36,435 nucleotides of DNA from Flavobacteriales bacterium (GTDB lineage Bacteria > Bacteroidota > Bacteroidia > Flavobacteriales_F > PHOS-HE28), in NCBI GenBank assembly GCA_016717225.1, contig JADKGB010000023.1, forward strand, positions 1-36,435, written 5' to 3'. Position numbers and translations under genes: made by a program. Position 1 is the stretch's first letter, and each line of letters begins with the position of its first letter. Positions 17,286-26,133 of the stretch are shown here, one piece after another. Under the pieces are notes generated by a model that did not search any database, was not told where the DNA came from, and worked only from the letters and a program-made list of their open reading frames with translations.

Positions 17286-18437
17286 TCACTTCAACTGTGC
17301 CCACCACTGTTCGCTTTGCGCAGGATCGAACGATGTAATGATCTGACCGATGCGCGGAGTGAGCAAGGAGATCCGTCGTTCACTTGCGATCCTCGATATC
17401 CGCTCAATGGACTCCTTCCAGGGATGAAGCCCTAATGCGAATTTTCCCCAGTGTATTGGCATGAGCACGGTGGCTCGAACATCCAACGCGGCTTGCGCGG
17501 TCTCCTCCGGGAACATGTGGATCTCCGGCCAGTACTCACTGTAGGCACCACATTCCAACAAGGCCAGATCGAACGGACCGAAGCGCTCACCGATCTCCTT
17601 GAACGTAGGCGAGTAACCGCTGTCAGCGCCGAAGTAGATGCGCTTGTTCCTCCCCTGAAGAACGAACGAGCCCCACAATGTGCTGAAGCGGTTCGTCATG
17701 CCACGGCCCGTGAAATGACGTGCCGGGGCGAACGTGAGCTTCACCGCAGCTCCTTGGCCGGGGCTGGCTCCAACATCGAGTTGCTGCCACCATTCCAGTT
17801 CGGTGATAGAGGATGAAGGCACGCCCCACTTCTCCAAATGCGCACCGACACCGAGCGCCGTGATGAAGCGCAAACCCTGTTGTGCACGTTGGATCACGAG
17901 CTCCTTCATTGTCTCGTAACACAAGTGATCGTAGTGATCATGTGAGAGCAGGACGACATCCAAATGCGGCAACAGCTCCACCCGCATATGCTCAGTATAG
18001 GCGAACCGCTTCGGCCCCGCGAACGTGAAGGTGCTCGCCCGCTCACCGAAAACAGGATCGGTAAGGAAGGTCACACCGTCGAGCTTGATCAGCACGCATG
18101 AATGACCGAACCAGCAGATCGCCGCTTCGTTATCGGGGACCTGCTCCCACGCTGCCCGATCGAACTGAACGACGGGTATCAACTGCTCCGGTTCACGCCC
18201 ATCGGCACCACGCAGCATGGTCCACATCACCTTCAGCATGGTGCTCATGGGCATGTTCATGTCCGTAGGGACCAGGTTGTGCAGCTGGCCGTCGTGGTAG
18301 TTCCGCAATGCTCGAATGCGCTTCAACCGTTCACCAGCAGGGTTGCCTCCGATGCGCGGAGCGAAGCGGAAGTACAGCAACATCCATCCCGTTAAGGCAA
18401 GGATGACCGCGAGCAGGACCCAGAGCACGATGACCAT
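17286..18437 (-). CDS. MBL-fold metallohydrolase, NAPE-PLD/UlaG-like, membrane anchored
   Basis: 383 aa from ATG 18437 (a TTG at 18458 is less likely). Residues 2-24 form one TM helix. The MBL core has WFGHSCVLIKLDGVTFLTDP, the metal motif HDHYDHL at 166-172, FAPARHFTGRG (His ligand), IYFGADSGYS (Asp ligand) and MPIHWGKFALGLHPW (last His). This pattern is that of the Zn-dependent NAPE-PLD/L-ascorbate-6-P lactonase-like group, which cleaves phosphodiesters or lactones. The substrate here cannot be assigned. The catalytic domain would face the periplasm if the helix is an uncleaved anchor. It diverges from the SRPBCC gene by 96 bp. A GATCTTTG at 18456-18463 is a possible -7 element. Confidence 0.9.
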   Translation of the reverse strand: MVIVLWVLLAVILALTGWMLLYFRFAPRIGGNPAGERLKRIRALRNYHDGQLHNLVPTDMNMPMSTMLKVMWTMLRGADGREPEQLIPVVQFDRAAWEQVPDNEAAICWFGHSCVLIKLDGVTFLTDPVFGERASTFTFAGPKRFAYTEHMRVELLPHLDVVLLSHDHYDHLCYETMKELVIQRAQQGLRFITALGVGAHLEKWGVPSSSITELEWWQQLDVGASPGQGAAVKLTFAPARHFTGRGMTNRFSTLWGSFVLQGRNKRIYFGADSGYSPTFKEIGERFGPFDLALLECGAYSEYWPEIHMFPEETAQAALDVRATVLMPIHWGKFALGLHPWKESIERISRIASERRISLLTPRIGQIITSFDPAQSEQWWAQLK

Positions 18438-18533
18438 GGAACGGGATGAGGGGCGCAAAGATCAACCGGCTTCCTCTTCACCCGTGTACGTTCATCCGTG
18501 CCGCTTACCTTTCATCCACCTGAACAGTTGCAC

Positions 18534-18944
18534 ATGGCGATCAAGACCTCCTCATTCAAGCAACAAGTGACGTTGAACGCGACGCCACAGGCGATCTACG
18601 ACATCCTGATGGACTCCAAGGCGCACACGAAGCTCACCGGCGCGAAGGCGACGATCTCCGCGAAAGCCGGTGGCGCTTTCGCTGCGTATGATGGCTATGC
18701 CTTCGGGAAGAACATCGATCTGTTGCCGGGCAAGCTCATCGTGCAAACATGGCGTGCGAAAGAAGATCAATGGCCGGTGGATCATGACTCCATCATCGTC
18801 TTCCATCTGAACGCTTTGGGCAAGAGCCGGACGAAACTCGTGTTCGAACACCGTGAGGTTCCCGCAGATCTGGCGGGCAATTTCAAACAAGGTTGGATCG
18901 ACTTCTACTGGATACCGCTAAAGAAGAAGTTCAACGGGAAGTGA
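18534..18944 (+). CDS. SRPBCC/AHSA1-like protein
   Basis: 136 aa from ATG 18534. The pattern ATPQAIYDILMDSKAHTKLT, GGAFAAYDGYAFGKNIDLLP, GKLIVQTWRAKEDQWPVDHD, LVFEHREVP and FKQGWIDFYWIPLKKKF is the START-like AHSA1 fold (activator of Hsp90 ATPase-like) spanning the whole protein. Members bind hydrophobic ligands or client proteins; no specific role can be read here. A TACCTTTC at 18506-18513 is a plausible promoter -7 element. The next gene starts 54 bp after its stop. Confidence 0.88.
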   Translation: MAIKTSSFKQQVTLNATPQAIYDILMDSKAHTKLTGAKATISAKAGGAFAAYDGYAFGKNIDLLPGKLIVQTWRAKEDQWPVDHDSIIVFHLNALGKSRTKLVFEHREVPADLAGNFKQGWIDFYWIPLKKKFNGK

Positions 18945-18998
18945 CCGTGCTTGCTCCGTACGCGGATCTTACCGAACTTGCCAATTCATCCCGCAACC

Positions 18999-21566
18999 AT
19001 GCTCTCCTCCCGCCCACTTCCCCTCCTCCTGTTCATCCTCGTGAGCCCGCTCTTCGCACAGGATATCGCGCTGATCCCGCTCGGCTCCACGTGGAAATAC
19101 CGAGACACGGGAAGCAATCAAGGCACGGCCTGGCGTGCCAATGCGTTCAACGATGCGGCATGGGCCAGTGGACCCGCTGAACTCGGCTATGGCGATGGTG
19201 ATGAGGCCACCGTGGTGAGCTACGGGTCGAATTCCAGCAGCAAGTACATCACCACCTATTTCCGCAAGTCGATCACCATCCCCGATGTGAACGCATATGC
19301 GGGCTACCTGATCCGGGTACGGCGTGATGATGGTGCCATCGTCTATGTGAACGGGCAGGAAGTGATCCGTTGCAGCTTCGCCGAAGGGACCATCGGCTAC
19401 ACAACACTGTCCGGGCTGAACACGAGCGGAGCGAATGAATCGCTGTTGTGGGAACAACTGATACCGGCCACGGCCTTCCAGAACGGCACCAACGTTGTGG
19501 CCGTCGAAGTCCATCAGGACGCCGCGAACAGTTCGGATATCAGCTTTGATCTGCAACTGACCGGTCTCGACGCTTCTGCTGAACTCTTCCGCGGTCCATC
19601 GCTTCATATTGCTACGCCGACCAGCATGCTCGTAAAATGGAAAACGAACGTACCGTCGAACTCCCGCGTGCGCTTCGGTGCCGCCCCGGGCGCGTTGGTG
19701 AACGAAGTGAATATTCCGGCGCTCTCCACGAACCATGAAGTGACCGTGAGCGGCCTTCAGCCCAACACCACGTACTTCTACGCCATCGGATCTTCAACAG
19801 GCGACCTCGCGGGCGATGATGCCACCACCTTCTTCCGCACCAGCCCCGTGCAAGGTGGTGCCCCAGCGATGCGAATATGGGCGATCGGCGATGCGGGTGT
19901 AGCCAGCTTGGACCAGGCTCACGTGAGGGACGCCTACATGACCTACGCCGGCCCGAACCCAGCCAACGCATGGATCTGGCTCGGTGACAACGCCTACCTG
20001 AGCGGTCGCGAGATCGAGTTCCAACATGTGGTCTTCAAGAACATGTACGAACCCGTGCTGCGGAACACCCCGCTCTTTCCTTCCCCGGGCAACCACGATT
20101 ACTACTCGGGTGCCAGCGCAGCGAACAACACGGGGCCCTACTATGATCTCTTCGCACTACCGAAGTCTGGTGAGTCCGGCGGCGTTCCTTCCAATACCGA
20201 GGCCTACTTCTCCTACGACATCGGAAACGTCCACATGATCTCCCTTGACTCACACGATAGCCCGCGATCGCCCACCGGAGCAATGGCCACGTGGCTGATA
20301 AATGACCTCAATTATGCGCAGGCGTATGCGGAGTGGATCATCGCGTATTGGCATCATCCGCCTTACACGAAGGGGAACCACAGCTCGGATGACACGAGCG
20401 ATCCCCGATCGGGGGACATGCGCCAAAATATCCTACCCATCCTAGAGTCACAGGGTGTGGACCTGGTGCTCGGAGGCCACAGCCACACCTACGAAAGATC
20501 CTATCTGATCAAGGGGCACTACGGCACATCGTCCACGTTCAACAGCGGCACCATGGGCGTAAACCTGACCAACGGACGCGCGGATGGCGCAGGGGCTTAC
20601 CAGAAACCCGGGGATCTGGCACCCAACAGCGGAACTGTCTATGCCGTGTGTGGGGTTTCCGGCAAGAAGGAGGGAAGTGCGCCGCTCAACCATCCTGTTA
20701 TGTTCATGAGCACGGTGAGTCATTTCGGCTCCATGGTGATCGACGTGAACGGCACTTCGCTCTCGGCCAAGTTCCTGAACGATGTTGGTACGATCGTCGA
20801 TCACTTCGATATCGTGAAAGCGGCCAGCAAAGTGCGCCTCGATCTGAAAATGATGCTGGAAGGTCCTTACGATCCCGGAAACGGACTGATGCGCGACGAC
20901 CTGCGAGCCGCCAGTCTGATCCCTCTCACCCAGCCCTATTCCACATTCTTCACGCATGTGGGCGAAGGCGGCACGGAGACCATACAACCATCCGTGCTCA
21001 CGGTCACCGGGTCGAACGCGATCGTCGATTGGGTCTTCGTGGAACTGCGCGACAAGTCCAACCCTGCACTGGTGATCAATACCCGCTCGGCTTTACTGCA
21101 ACGGGATGGGGATGTGGTGGATCTGGATGGTACCTCGGTCTTGCGCGTGACCGTTCCCATCGGGAGCTACCATGTAGCTGTTCGACATCGCAATCACCTT
21201 GGGTGCATGACGAACTCACCAGTGGCGTTGAACCGGGTAGCAGCGATGGTCGATCTACGGAACCCACTCTCGAACGTATGGGGTTCCGGGGCGCTCAGGC
21301 AGTTCGGCAACACCATGCTGCTCTGGAACGGTAACACTGTAGCGGACCATGATCTCAGATACGTAGGCTCTGGCAATGATCGCGACCCAATACTGGTCCG
21401 TGTGGGTGGCACAGAGCCAAACAACACTGCTATCGGCTATTTCCCAGAGGACGTCAACATGGACGGCTCAATCAGGTATATCGGGACAAACAACGACCGT
21501 GATCCGATCCTGGTGAACATCGGAAGTGTGGACCCCAACAACACGCGAGTGGAACAGTTGCCGTAA
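18999..21566 (+). CDS. Exported purple-acid-phosphatase-like metallophosphoesterase
   Basis: 855 aa from ATG 18999. MLSSRPLPLLLFILVSPLFA is a signal peptide. Residues 25-200 are a jelly-roll carbohydrate-binding-like domain (FRKSITIPD, DDGAIVYVNGQEV). Residues 205-290 form a fibronectin-III-like purple acid phosphatase N domain (GLQPNTTYFYAIG). The metallophosphoesterase core has IGDAGVAS, WLGDNAY, PGNHDYY, AYWHHPPYTKG and GGHSHTYERS, covering the five metal-binding blocks. It should hydrolyse phosphomonoesters outside the cytoplasm. The C-terminus has two copies of a motif RY(V/I)G..NDRDPILV..G..(E/D)PNNT (about 787-810 and 826-849), preceded in the second by DVNMDGS, and ends VEQLP. This is a dockerin-like Asp-rich repeat in place of an ordinary T9SS domain. 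Confidence 0.9.
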   Translation: MLSSRPLPLLLFILVSPLFAQDIALIPLGSTWKYRDTGSNQGTAWRANAFNDAAWASGPAELGYGDGDEATVVSYGSNSSSKYITTYFRKSITIPDVNAYAGYLIRVRRDDGAIVYVNGQEVIRCSFAEGTIGYTTLSGLNTSGANESLLWEQLIPATAFQNGTNVVAVEVHQDAANSSDISFDLQLTGLDASAELFRGPSLHIATPTSMLVKWKTNVPSNSRVRFGAAPGALVNEVNIPALSTNHEVTVSGLQPNTTYFYAIGSSTGDLAGDDATTFFRTSPVQGGAPAMRIWAIGDAGVASLDQAHVRDAYMTYAGPNPANAWIWLGDNAYLSGREIEFQHVVFKNMYEPVLRNTPLFPSPGNHDYYSGASAANNTGPYYDLFALPKSGESGGVPSNTEAYFSYDIGNVHMISLDSHDSPRSPTGAMATWLINDLNYAQAYAEWIIAYWHHPPYTKGNHSSDDTSDPRSGDMRQNILPILESQGVDLVLGGHSHTYERSYLIKGHYGTSSTFNSGTMGVNLTNGRADGAGAYQKPGDLAPNSGTVYAVCGVSGKKEGSAPLNHPVMFMSTVSHFGSMVIDVNGTSLSAKFLNDVGTIVDHFDIVKAASKVRLDLKMMLEGPYDPGNGLMRDDLRAASLIPLTQPYSTFFTHVGEGGTETIQPSVLTVTGSNAIVDWVFVELRDKSNPALVINTRSALLQRDGDVVDLDGTSVLRVTVPIGSYHVAVRHRNHLGCMTNSPVALNRVAAMVDLRNPLSNVWGSGALRQFGNTMLLWNGNTVADHDLRYVGSGNDRDPILVRVGGTEPNNTAIGYFPEDVNMDGSIRYIGTNNDRDPILVNIGSVDPNNTRVEQLP

Positions 21567-21567
21567 T

Positions 21568-21597
21568 GAAAGAAGCGGTCTTGCGACCGCTTCTTTC
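21568..21597. terminator. Strong hairpin terminator
   Basis: A perfect 13-bp stem (21568-21580 with 21585-21597) closes a TTGC loop directly after the phosphoesterase stop. A-rich and T-rich stem bases make it usable in both directions. It separates the phosphoesterase gene from the convergent prenyltransferase-repeat gene. Confidence 0.85.
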
Positions 21598-21696
21598 TAC
21601 CTCCACAAATTGCGAAGCCATCGACAAGGGCCGCACACGGATCTAGTTCCACCTCATAAATGCCCGCTGGCCCTCATCGACAGCTCGCACTTGCTG

Positions 21697-23022
21697 TTAC
21701 TTCTTCACCGTTGTCCCTTGAGCAACCAATTGCTCGATGTCGTTGTTCACACTCAGTATGAGCAGTGATGTGGCCGTGCAGAACACAGGGCTTGTGATGC
21801 AGTGGTGACCGCTCCAACTACCGTCCTCGTTCTGGATATTCACAAGTCGGGCAGTAGTGCTCTCATACCAGTTCTTCCAGGTGTTGTCCTTGTTGATGAT
21901 GAGCGATTCGCCGGTCTGCAGGAAGCTGAGGAACTCCTCGCCGCCGTTATTCCCGAACCCGTTCAGCACTTCTGCGCTCTGGGCCTGAACTTTCGCCGCG
22001 TTGTAAACATTCCATGCCGTGTTCGCCTTTTCCGCTTCGTCGCGGTTCATGCCCGCATCTGTGAGCGACTCGACCGTCACCGGCTGCTCAGCCTTCACTT
22101 TGCCTTCCTTTTTTGCTTTGGTCAACACCTCTTCAGCGTTGCGCGCTTCCTTGGCACTGCTTCGCGTGCTGCCGCTAACTGCGTACAGAGTAACACCAGC
22201 GGCAGCGCCTGTAGCAACGGTTCCGGTATTCGCATCGAAGTTCCCTTTTTGGAAATCGCGTGCCTGCTCCAGTGCTTTGTCATCCACATCGGCTCCCACA
22301 TGTTGAGCGCTTTCCAACGCGTTGGTCGCGAAGCTCGATTGAAGCACACCAGCCCAACCATTTCCTGCAACACTACCGTTCGCTGTTTGCGACTTCTGGA
22401 TCTTGCCAGTGCACTTGTTCAACGCCTGCAGCCAACGATCATGCTTGGGATCGTTGCAAGGCATCCGGCCCATCAGGTTGCTCAGGTATTGCGCCGTAAG
22501 CGCCACGTCGATGTACTGACCCAGCTTCACTTGGATCTGGGTACCTGTGAGTTCTGTAATGTTGAGCGCATCCTGCGGTGAATTCTCCACAGCCTTCAAC
22601 AAGAATTCTGTTGTGCGAGCAAGCACATTGGCGAATCGGCCTTCACTCAGTGTACTGCCTGCACGCAACATGGCCATGCTCACCATGGCGGTGGTGGCGG
22701 GATCACTTGGTGACGCATGTGGATCCATCACATTCTGGCTGGCATGTGTACCCGCCGCGAATCCACCATCTGTGTTCTGCGCCTTTGCCATCCAGTCATA
22801 AGCGCGGCCTTCGGAAGTCAACACTTCAGCAGAAGTTTTCACTACGAAATTCGGATCGAGACCTTCACCTTCGAATACGGTTTTGAACACGCAGCCCGCA
22901 GGCCGCGCTCCAGCGGGCTTCATGCAGCACGCATGTGTAGGTGCTGTATTGAACGAGAAGAGAACAAGCGTGGAAGCCGAAATGACGGCGATCGCGCTGG
23001 CAATAACAAAGGACTTTTTCAT
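21697..23022 (-). CDS. Secreted prenyltransferase/squalene-oxidase-repeat protein
   Basis: 441 aa from ATG 23022. MKKSFVIASAIAVISASTLV starts a signal peptide, cleaved probably near THA. A Cys-rich mature N-terminus (CCMKPAGARPAGC) follows. The body shows alpha/alpha-toroid repeats of the prenyltransferase/squalene-cyclase type: WMAKAQNTDGGFAAG near 80-95, SQTANGSVAGNGWAG in the middle and LVNIQNEDGSWSGHH near 395. A DVDD at 245-248 resembles the DxDD acid of class II terpene cyclases but lacks the usual context. A Lys/Glu/Ala-rich helix (about 290-350) interrupts the repeats. Export makes a classical cyclase role unlikely; a binding role is possible. Function is unknown. Confidence 0.78.
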   Translation of the reverse strand: MKKSFVIASAIAVISASTLVLFSFNTAPTHACCMKPAGARPAGCVFKTVFEGEGLDPNFVVKTSAEVLTSEGRAYDWMAKAQNTDGGFAAGTHASQNVMDPHASPSDPATTAMVSMAMLRAGSTLSEGRFANVLARTTEFLLKAVENSPQDALNITELTGTQIQVKLGQYIDVALTAQYLSNLMGRMPCNDPKHDRWLQALNKCTGKIQKSQTANGSVAGNGWAGVLQSSFATNALESAQHVGADVDDKALEQARDFQKGNFDANTGTVATGAAAGVTLYAVSGSTRSSAKEARNAEEVLTKAKKEGKVKAEQPVTVESLTDAGMNRDEAEKANTAWNVYNAAKVQAQSAEVLNGFGNNGGEEFLSFLQTGESLIINKDNTWKNWYESTTARLVNIQNEDGSWSGHHCITSPVFCTATSLLILSVNNDIEQLVAQGTTVKK

Positions 23023-23124
23023 GGCGTCGTGAGTTGGATTTTTGGATGCATGATGCGATCCGACCCACCCGTACACACGCCTTTGCAAAAGGTTCGATCC
23101 GACATCGTGGAGCTATATTTCCGC

Positions 23125-24138
23125 ATGCGCAACGCGATATTCCTGATGCTCGTGGTGACTATGACCCCAGCCTCGTCGCAACGTGTCCTGCACTTTTCGG
23201 CCACCTCTGGCTTCGATCACGGTACACGTGCGGTCTCGTTCGCCATGTTCACCGGCATCGGCAGCGAACTCGGATCAGAGGTGATCAACGACCCACTTGG
23301 TGCCACATTCTCGGACCCGACGGCGCTTGCGGAGTTTGATGTGGTGGTCTTCAGCAACACCAGTGGCAACAATATCCTCGATGCCGAGCAACGCGCCAAC
23401 TTCGAGCAGTGGGTTCAGAGCGGCGGTAGTATTCTAGGCATCCATGCCGCCACCGATACCTATCGACATAGCACCGCCAATGGGAACAACACCGGCACGT
23501 GGGACTTCTATGCCGAGCTGATCGGTGCCAGTGTTCAAGAGGGCCCGAACCATGTGAACGGTACTCCGCAGTATGCGATGAGCCATATCGGAATTCATCC
23601 TTCAACAGCTGCTCTTCCAGACCCGTGGGTGAAGAGCGAAGAGTACTACTACTGGGAAGGCGGTTATTTCCGCAACGACAATATTCCCGTGCTGGAAGTG
23701 GAACAAACCATCGGCCCGAACGGCCAAGTGAACAGCTACGACGAGCCGAGGCCGATGAGTTGGTACCGCGAACTGCCTGATGACGGGCGTGCGTTCTACA
23801 CTGCGCTTGGGCATGCGCCCAGCAACTTCACGGATGACCCACTTTTCCGCCAGCACCTCAAGGATGCCTTGCTCTGGTTGATCGATGCTTCGACCTCGAT
23901 CAAGCCACAGCCAACGCATGATATGGTTCCGATCATTTGGCCGAACCCAGCCCAGGATCATCTATTCTTCCACTCGCCTGTGACAGGTCAGATACGGATC
24001 ATTGATGCGAGAGGGAGCACCGTCATCGCCAACGTGAACATGACCGGCCTTATTGACGTTTCGAACCTGGCCGAAGGGATCTACTATGCACGCAACGAAC
24101 TGCGCAGGCTGAATGGAACGTTCATCATCCAGCGCTGA
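23125..24138 (+). CDS. ThuA-domain protein with T9SS sorting signal
   Basis: 337 aa from ATG 23125, with the signal peptide MRNAIFLMLVVTMTPASSQ. Residues 20-255 are a ThuA-like (class I glutamine amidotransferase fold) domain: RVLHFSATSGFDHGTRAVSF, FDVVVFSNTSGNN, GGSILGIHAATDTYR, PMSWYREL and RAFYTALGHAPSNF. ThuA proteins act on sugars such as trehalose or on ketoglycosides (family knowledge); the substrate here is unknown. Residues about 262-337 are a T9SS type A domain: IIWPNPAQDHLFFHSP, DVSNLAEGIYYA. It should be secreted across the outer membrane. It diverges from the prenyltransferase-repeat gene. A TATATTTC lies only 4 bp before the ATG, which is too close for a normal leader. Confidence 0.9.
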   Translation: MRNAIFLMLVVTMTPASSQRVLHFSATSGFDHGTRAVSFAMFTGIGSELGSEVINDPLGATFSDPTALAEFDVVVFSNTSGNNILDAEQRANFEQWVQSGGSILGIHAATDTYRHSTANGNNTGTWDFYAELIGASVQEGPNHVNGTPQYAMSHIGIHPSTAALPDPWVKSEEYYYWEGGYFRNDNIPVLEVEQTIGPNGQVNSYDEPRPMSWYRELPDDGRAFYTALGHAPSNFTDDPLFRQHLKDALLWLIDASTSIKPQPTHDMVPIIWPNPAQDHLFFHSPVTGQIRIIDARGSTVIANVNMTGLIDVSNLAEGIYYARNELRRLNGTFIIQR

Positions 24139-24175
24139 CAGACCAGAAGCGCACTCCTCACAGATCAACTCCATC

Positions 24176-24192
24176 GAAGGCTTTACGCCTTC
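24176..24192. terminator. Weak hairpin between convergent genes
   Basis: GAAGGC (24176-24181) and GCCTTC (24187-24192) form a 6-bp stem with a 5-nt loop between the ThuA and BipA stops. There is no T-run, so termination here is doubtful. Confidence 0.3.
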
Positions 24193-24197
24193 AATAT

Positions 24198-26000
24198 CTA
24201 GCGCCCTGCCTTCTTCCGGTCGGTCTCGTCCAACAGGATCTTGCGCATACGCAGGCTCTTCGGAGTTACCTCCAAGTACTCGTCGTCGGTGATGTACTCC
24301 ATGCACTCTTCCAAGGAGAACTTCACGGCTGGCGCGATATTCTCCTTGTTGTCTGTACCGCTAGCACGCATGTTCGTGAGCTGTTTGCCCTTGAGCACGT
24401 TGACCACGAGGTCATCCGTTTTCGGATTCTCACCGATCACCTGGCCACCATAAACTTCTTCTCCTGGATCCACGAAGAACCGGCCGCGGTCTTGGAGCTT
24501 GTTGATGCTGAAAGCGATGGCCGTTCCAGTTCCTTGGCTGATGATGCTGGCTGCGCGACGCACACCCAATTCACCCTTCCAGGGCTCGTAGCCCTTGAAG
24601 CGGTGCGCAATGATCGCTTCCCCTTCCGTAGCCGTTAGTAATGGATTACGCAGGCCAATGATGCCGCGAGCAGGAATGTTGAACTCGATATGAACCCGAT
24701 CACCCTTCAATTCAACGCTCAACAATTCACCCTTCCGACGCGAAACCAGATCGATCACCTTGCTGCTGAACGCTTCCGGCACTTGTACTGTCAACACCTC
24801 GATAGGTTCGCAGCGCTCGCCTTCGATCTCTTTCATGATCACCTGCGGCTGGCCGAGTTGGAACTCATAGCCCTCGCGGCGCATGGTTTCCACCAGGATA
24901 CCGATGTGCAGAATACCGCGACCGAACACGAGCAATTTATCGGGTGAACCGGTCTCCTCCACTTTCATCGCCAGGTTCTTCTCGATCTCTTTGAAGAGAC
25001 GGTCGCGCAAGTGGCGGCTCGTTACGAACTCACCCTCGCGACCGAAGAATGGCGACGTGTTGATCGTGAAGAGCATGCTCATTGTGGGCTCGTCCACCTT
25101 CACGTACGGCAGTGCTTCGGGATTTTCGAAGTCCGCGATCGTATCGCCGATATCGAACCCTTCGAGGCCCATGACCGCACAGATCTCGCCACTTGTCAAG
25201 TGTTCGGTCTTCACCTTTTCCTTGCCCAAACCTTCGAAGGTCATGAGTTCGGCGATCTTGCCTTTTTTGATCGAACCGTCTCCTTTCACCATGCTGACGT
25301 TCTGCCCAGCCTTGATGGTACCACGTGTTATACGACCAACGGCGATACGTCCTTGAAAACTGCTGTAGTCAAGGCTCGTGATGCGCATCTGGAGCGTACC
25401 ATCAACTTTTTTGGGTGCAGGAATATGCTCCAGGATCGTGTCGAGCAAATAGCTGACATCTTCTGTTGGGGTCTTCCAATCCGGTCCCATCCAGCCTTGT
25501 TTGCTGCTGCCATAGACCACAGGGAAATCCAACTGGTCCTCATTGGCTTCCAACGTGAACATCAGATCGAACACTTGCTCATGCACTTCCTCTGGAGTGC
25601 AGTTCGGCTTGTCCACCTTATTGATCACGACGATCGGCTTCAATCCGAGCGCAATGGCTTTGCCAAGCACGAACCGTGTTTGTGGCATCGCTCCTTCGAA
25701 GGCATCAACCAAGAGCAACACACCATCGGCCATATTCAGAACGCGCTCCACCTCTCCGCCAAAATCACTGTGGCCCGGTGTATCGATCACGTTGATCTTG
25801 ATGCCTTTGTAGCGAACGCTGACGTTCTTGCTCAGGATGGTAATACCTCGCTCACGCTCCAGATCATTGTTGTCCAACAAGAGTTCGGCGGTTTCCTGGT
25901 TCTCTCGGAACAACTGGCACTGGTGAAGAATGCGGTCGACCAATGTCGTTTTGCCATGGTCCACGTGGGCGATGATGGCGATGTTGCGGAGTTCGTTCAT
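24198..26000 (-). CDS. typA: Ribosome-associated GTPase TypA/BipA
   Basis: 600 aa from ATG 26000, the normal length; an upstream in-frame ATG would add 45 unrelated residues. The G domain has IIAHVDHGKTTLVDRILHQC (G1), RERGITILSKN (G2), DTPGHSDFGGEVERVLNMAD (G3), NKVDKPN (G4) and a G5 region with YGSSKQGWMG. Beta-barrel, EF-G-like alpha-beta domains III and V, and the BipA-specific C-terminal domain follow, with PARGIIGLRNPLLTATEG and GTDNKENIAPAVKFSLEE. It binds ribosomes and assists large-subunit assembly and stress adaptation (family knowledge). A TACCTTCG at 26076-26069 is a likely -7 element. A 6-bp inverted repeat AACGCT-N4-AGCGTT (26088-26103) lies just upstream of it. Confidence 0.97.
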   Translation of the reverse strand: MNELRNIAIIAHVDHGKTTLVDRILHQCQLFRENQETAELLLDNNDLERERGITILSKNVSVRYKGIKINVIDTPGHSDFGGEVERVLNMADGVLLLVDAFEGAMPQTRFVLGKAIALGLKPIVVINKVDKPNCTPEEVHEQVFDLMFTLEANEDQLDFPVVYGSSKQGWMGPDWKTPTEDVSYLLDTILEHIPAPKKVDGTLQMRITSLDYSSFQGRIAVGRITRGTIKAGQNVSMVKGDGSIKKGKIAELMTFEGLGKEKVKTEHLTSGEICAVMGLEGFDIGDTIADFENPEALPYVKVDEPTMSMLFTINTSPFFGREGEFVTSRHLRDRLFKEIEKNLAMKVEETGSPDKLLVFGRGILHIGILVETMRREGYEFQLGQPQVIMKEIEGERCEPIEVLTVQVPEAFSSKVIDLVSRRKGELLSVELKGDRVHIEFNIPARGIIGLRNPLLTATEGEAIIAHRFKGYEPWKGELGVRRAASIISQGTGTAIAFSINKLQDRGRFFVDPGEEVYGGQVIGENPKTDDLVVNVLKGKQLTNMRASGTDNKENIAPAVKFSLEECMEYITDDEYLEVTPKSLRMRKILLDETDRKKAGR

Positions 26001-26068
26001 GGGAAGGCCCGGCCGGGAATGGCGTATTGTGGTTTGCGTATTGTGCGTTGTCTTCTCGAAAAAGTCCG

Positions 26069-26103
26069 CGAAGGTAGGCCTTTGCAGAACGCTAAGAAGC
26101 GTT
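26069..26103 (-). promoter_or_regulatory. Putative typA promoter -7 element with adjacent inverted repeat
   Basis: TACCTTCG (26076-26069, minus) fits TAnnTTCG. The inverted repeat AACGCT-AAGA-AGCGTT (26088-26103) lies where the upstream spacer would be. No clear TTTG box is present at the expected distance. Confidence 0.35.
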
Positions 26104-26133
26104 GGATCCGATCGCTGCCCTAAGTTCGCGGCC

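Noticed and set aside
23114..23121. TATATTTC as promoter of the ThuA gene
   Set aside because: It ends 4 bp before the ATG and has no TTTG box at a suitable distance, so a start there would fall at or inside the coding region.
25011..26123. Plus-strand open frame of 370 codons
   Set aside because: Antisense of the highly conserved typA gene; His/Leu-rich composition typical of a shadow frame.
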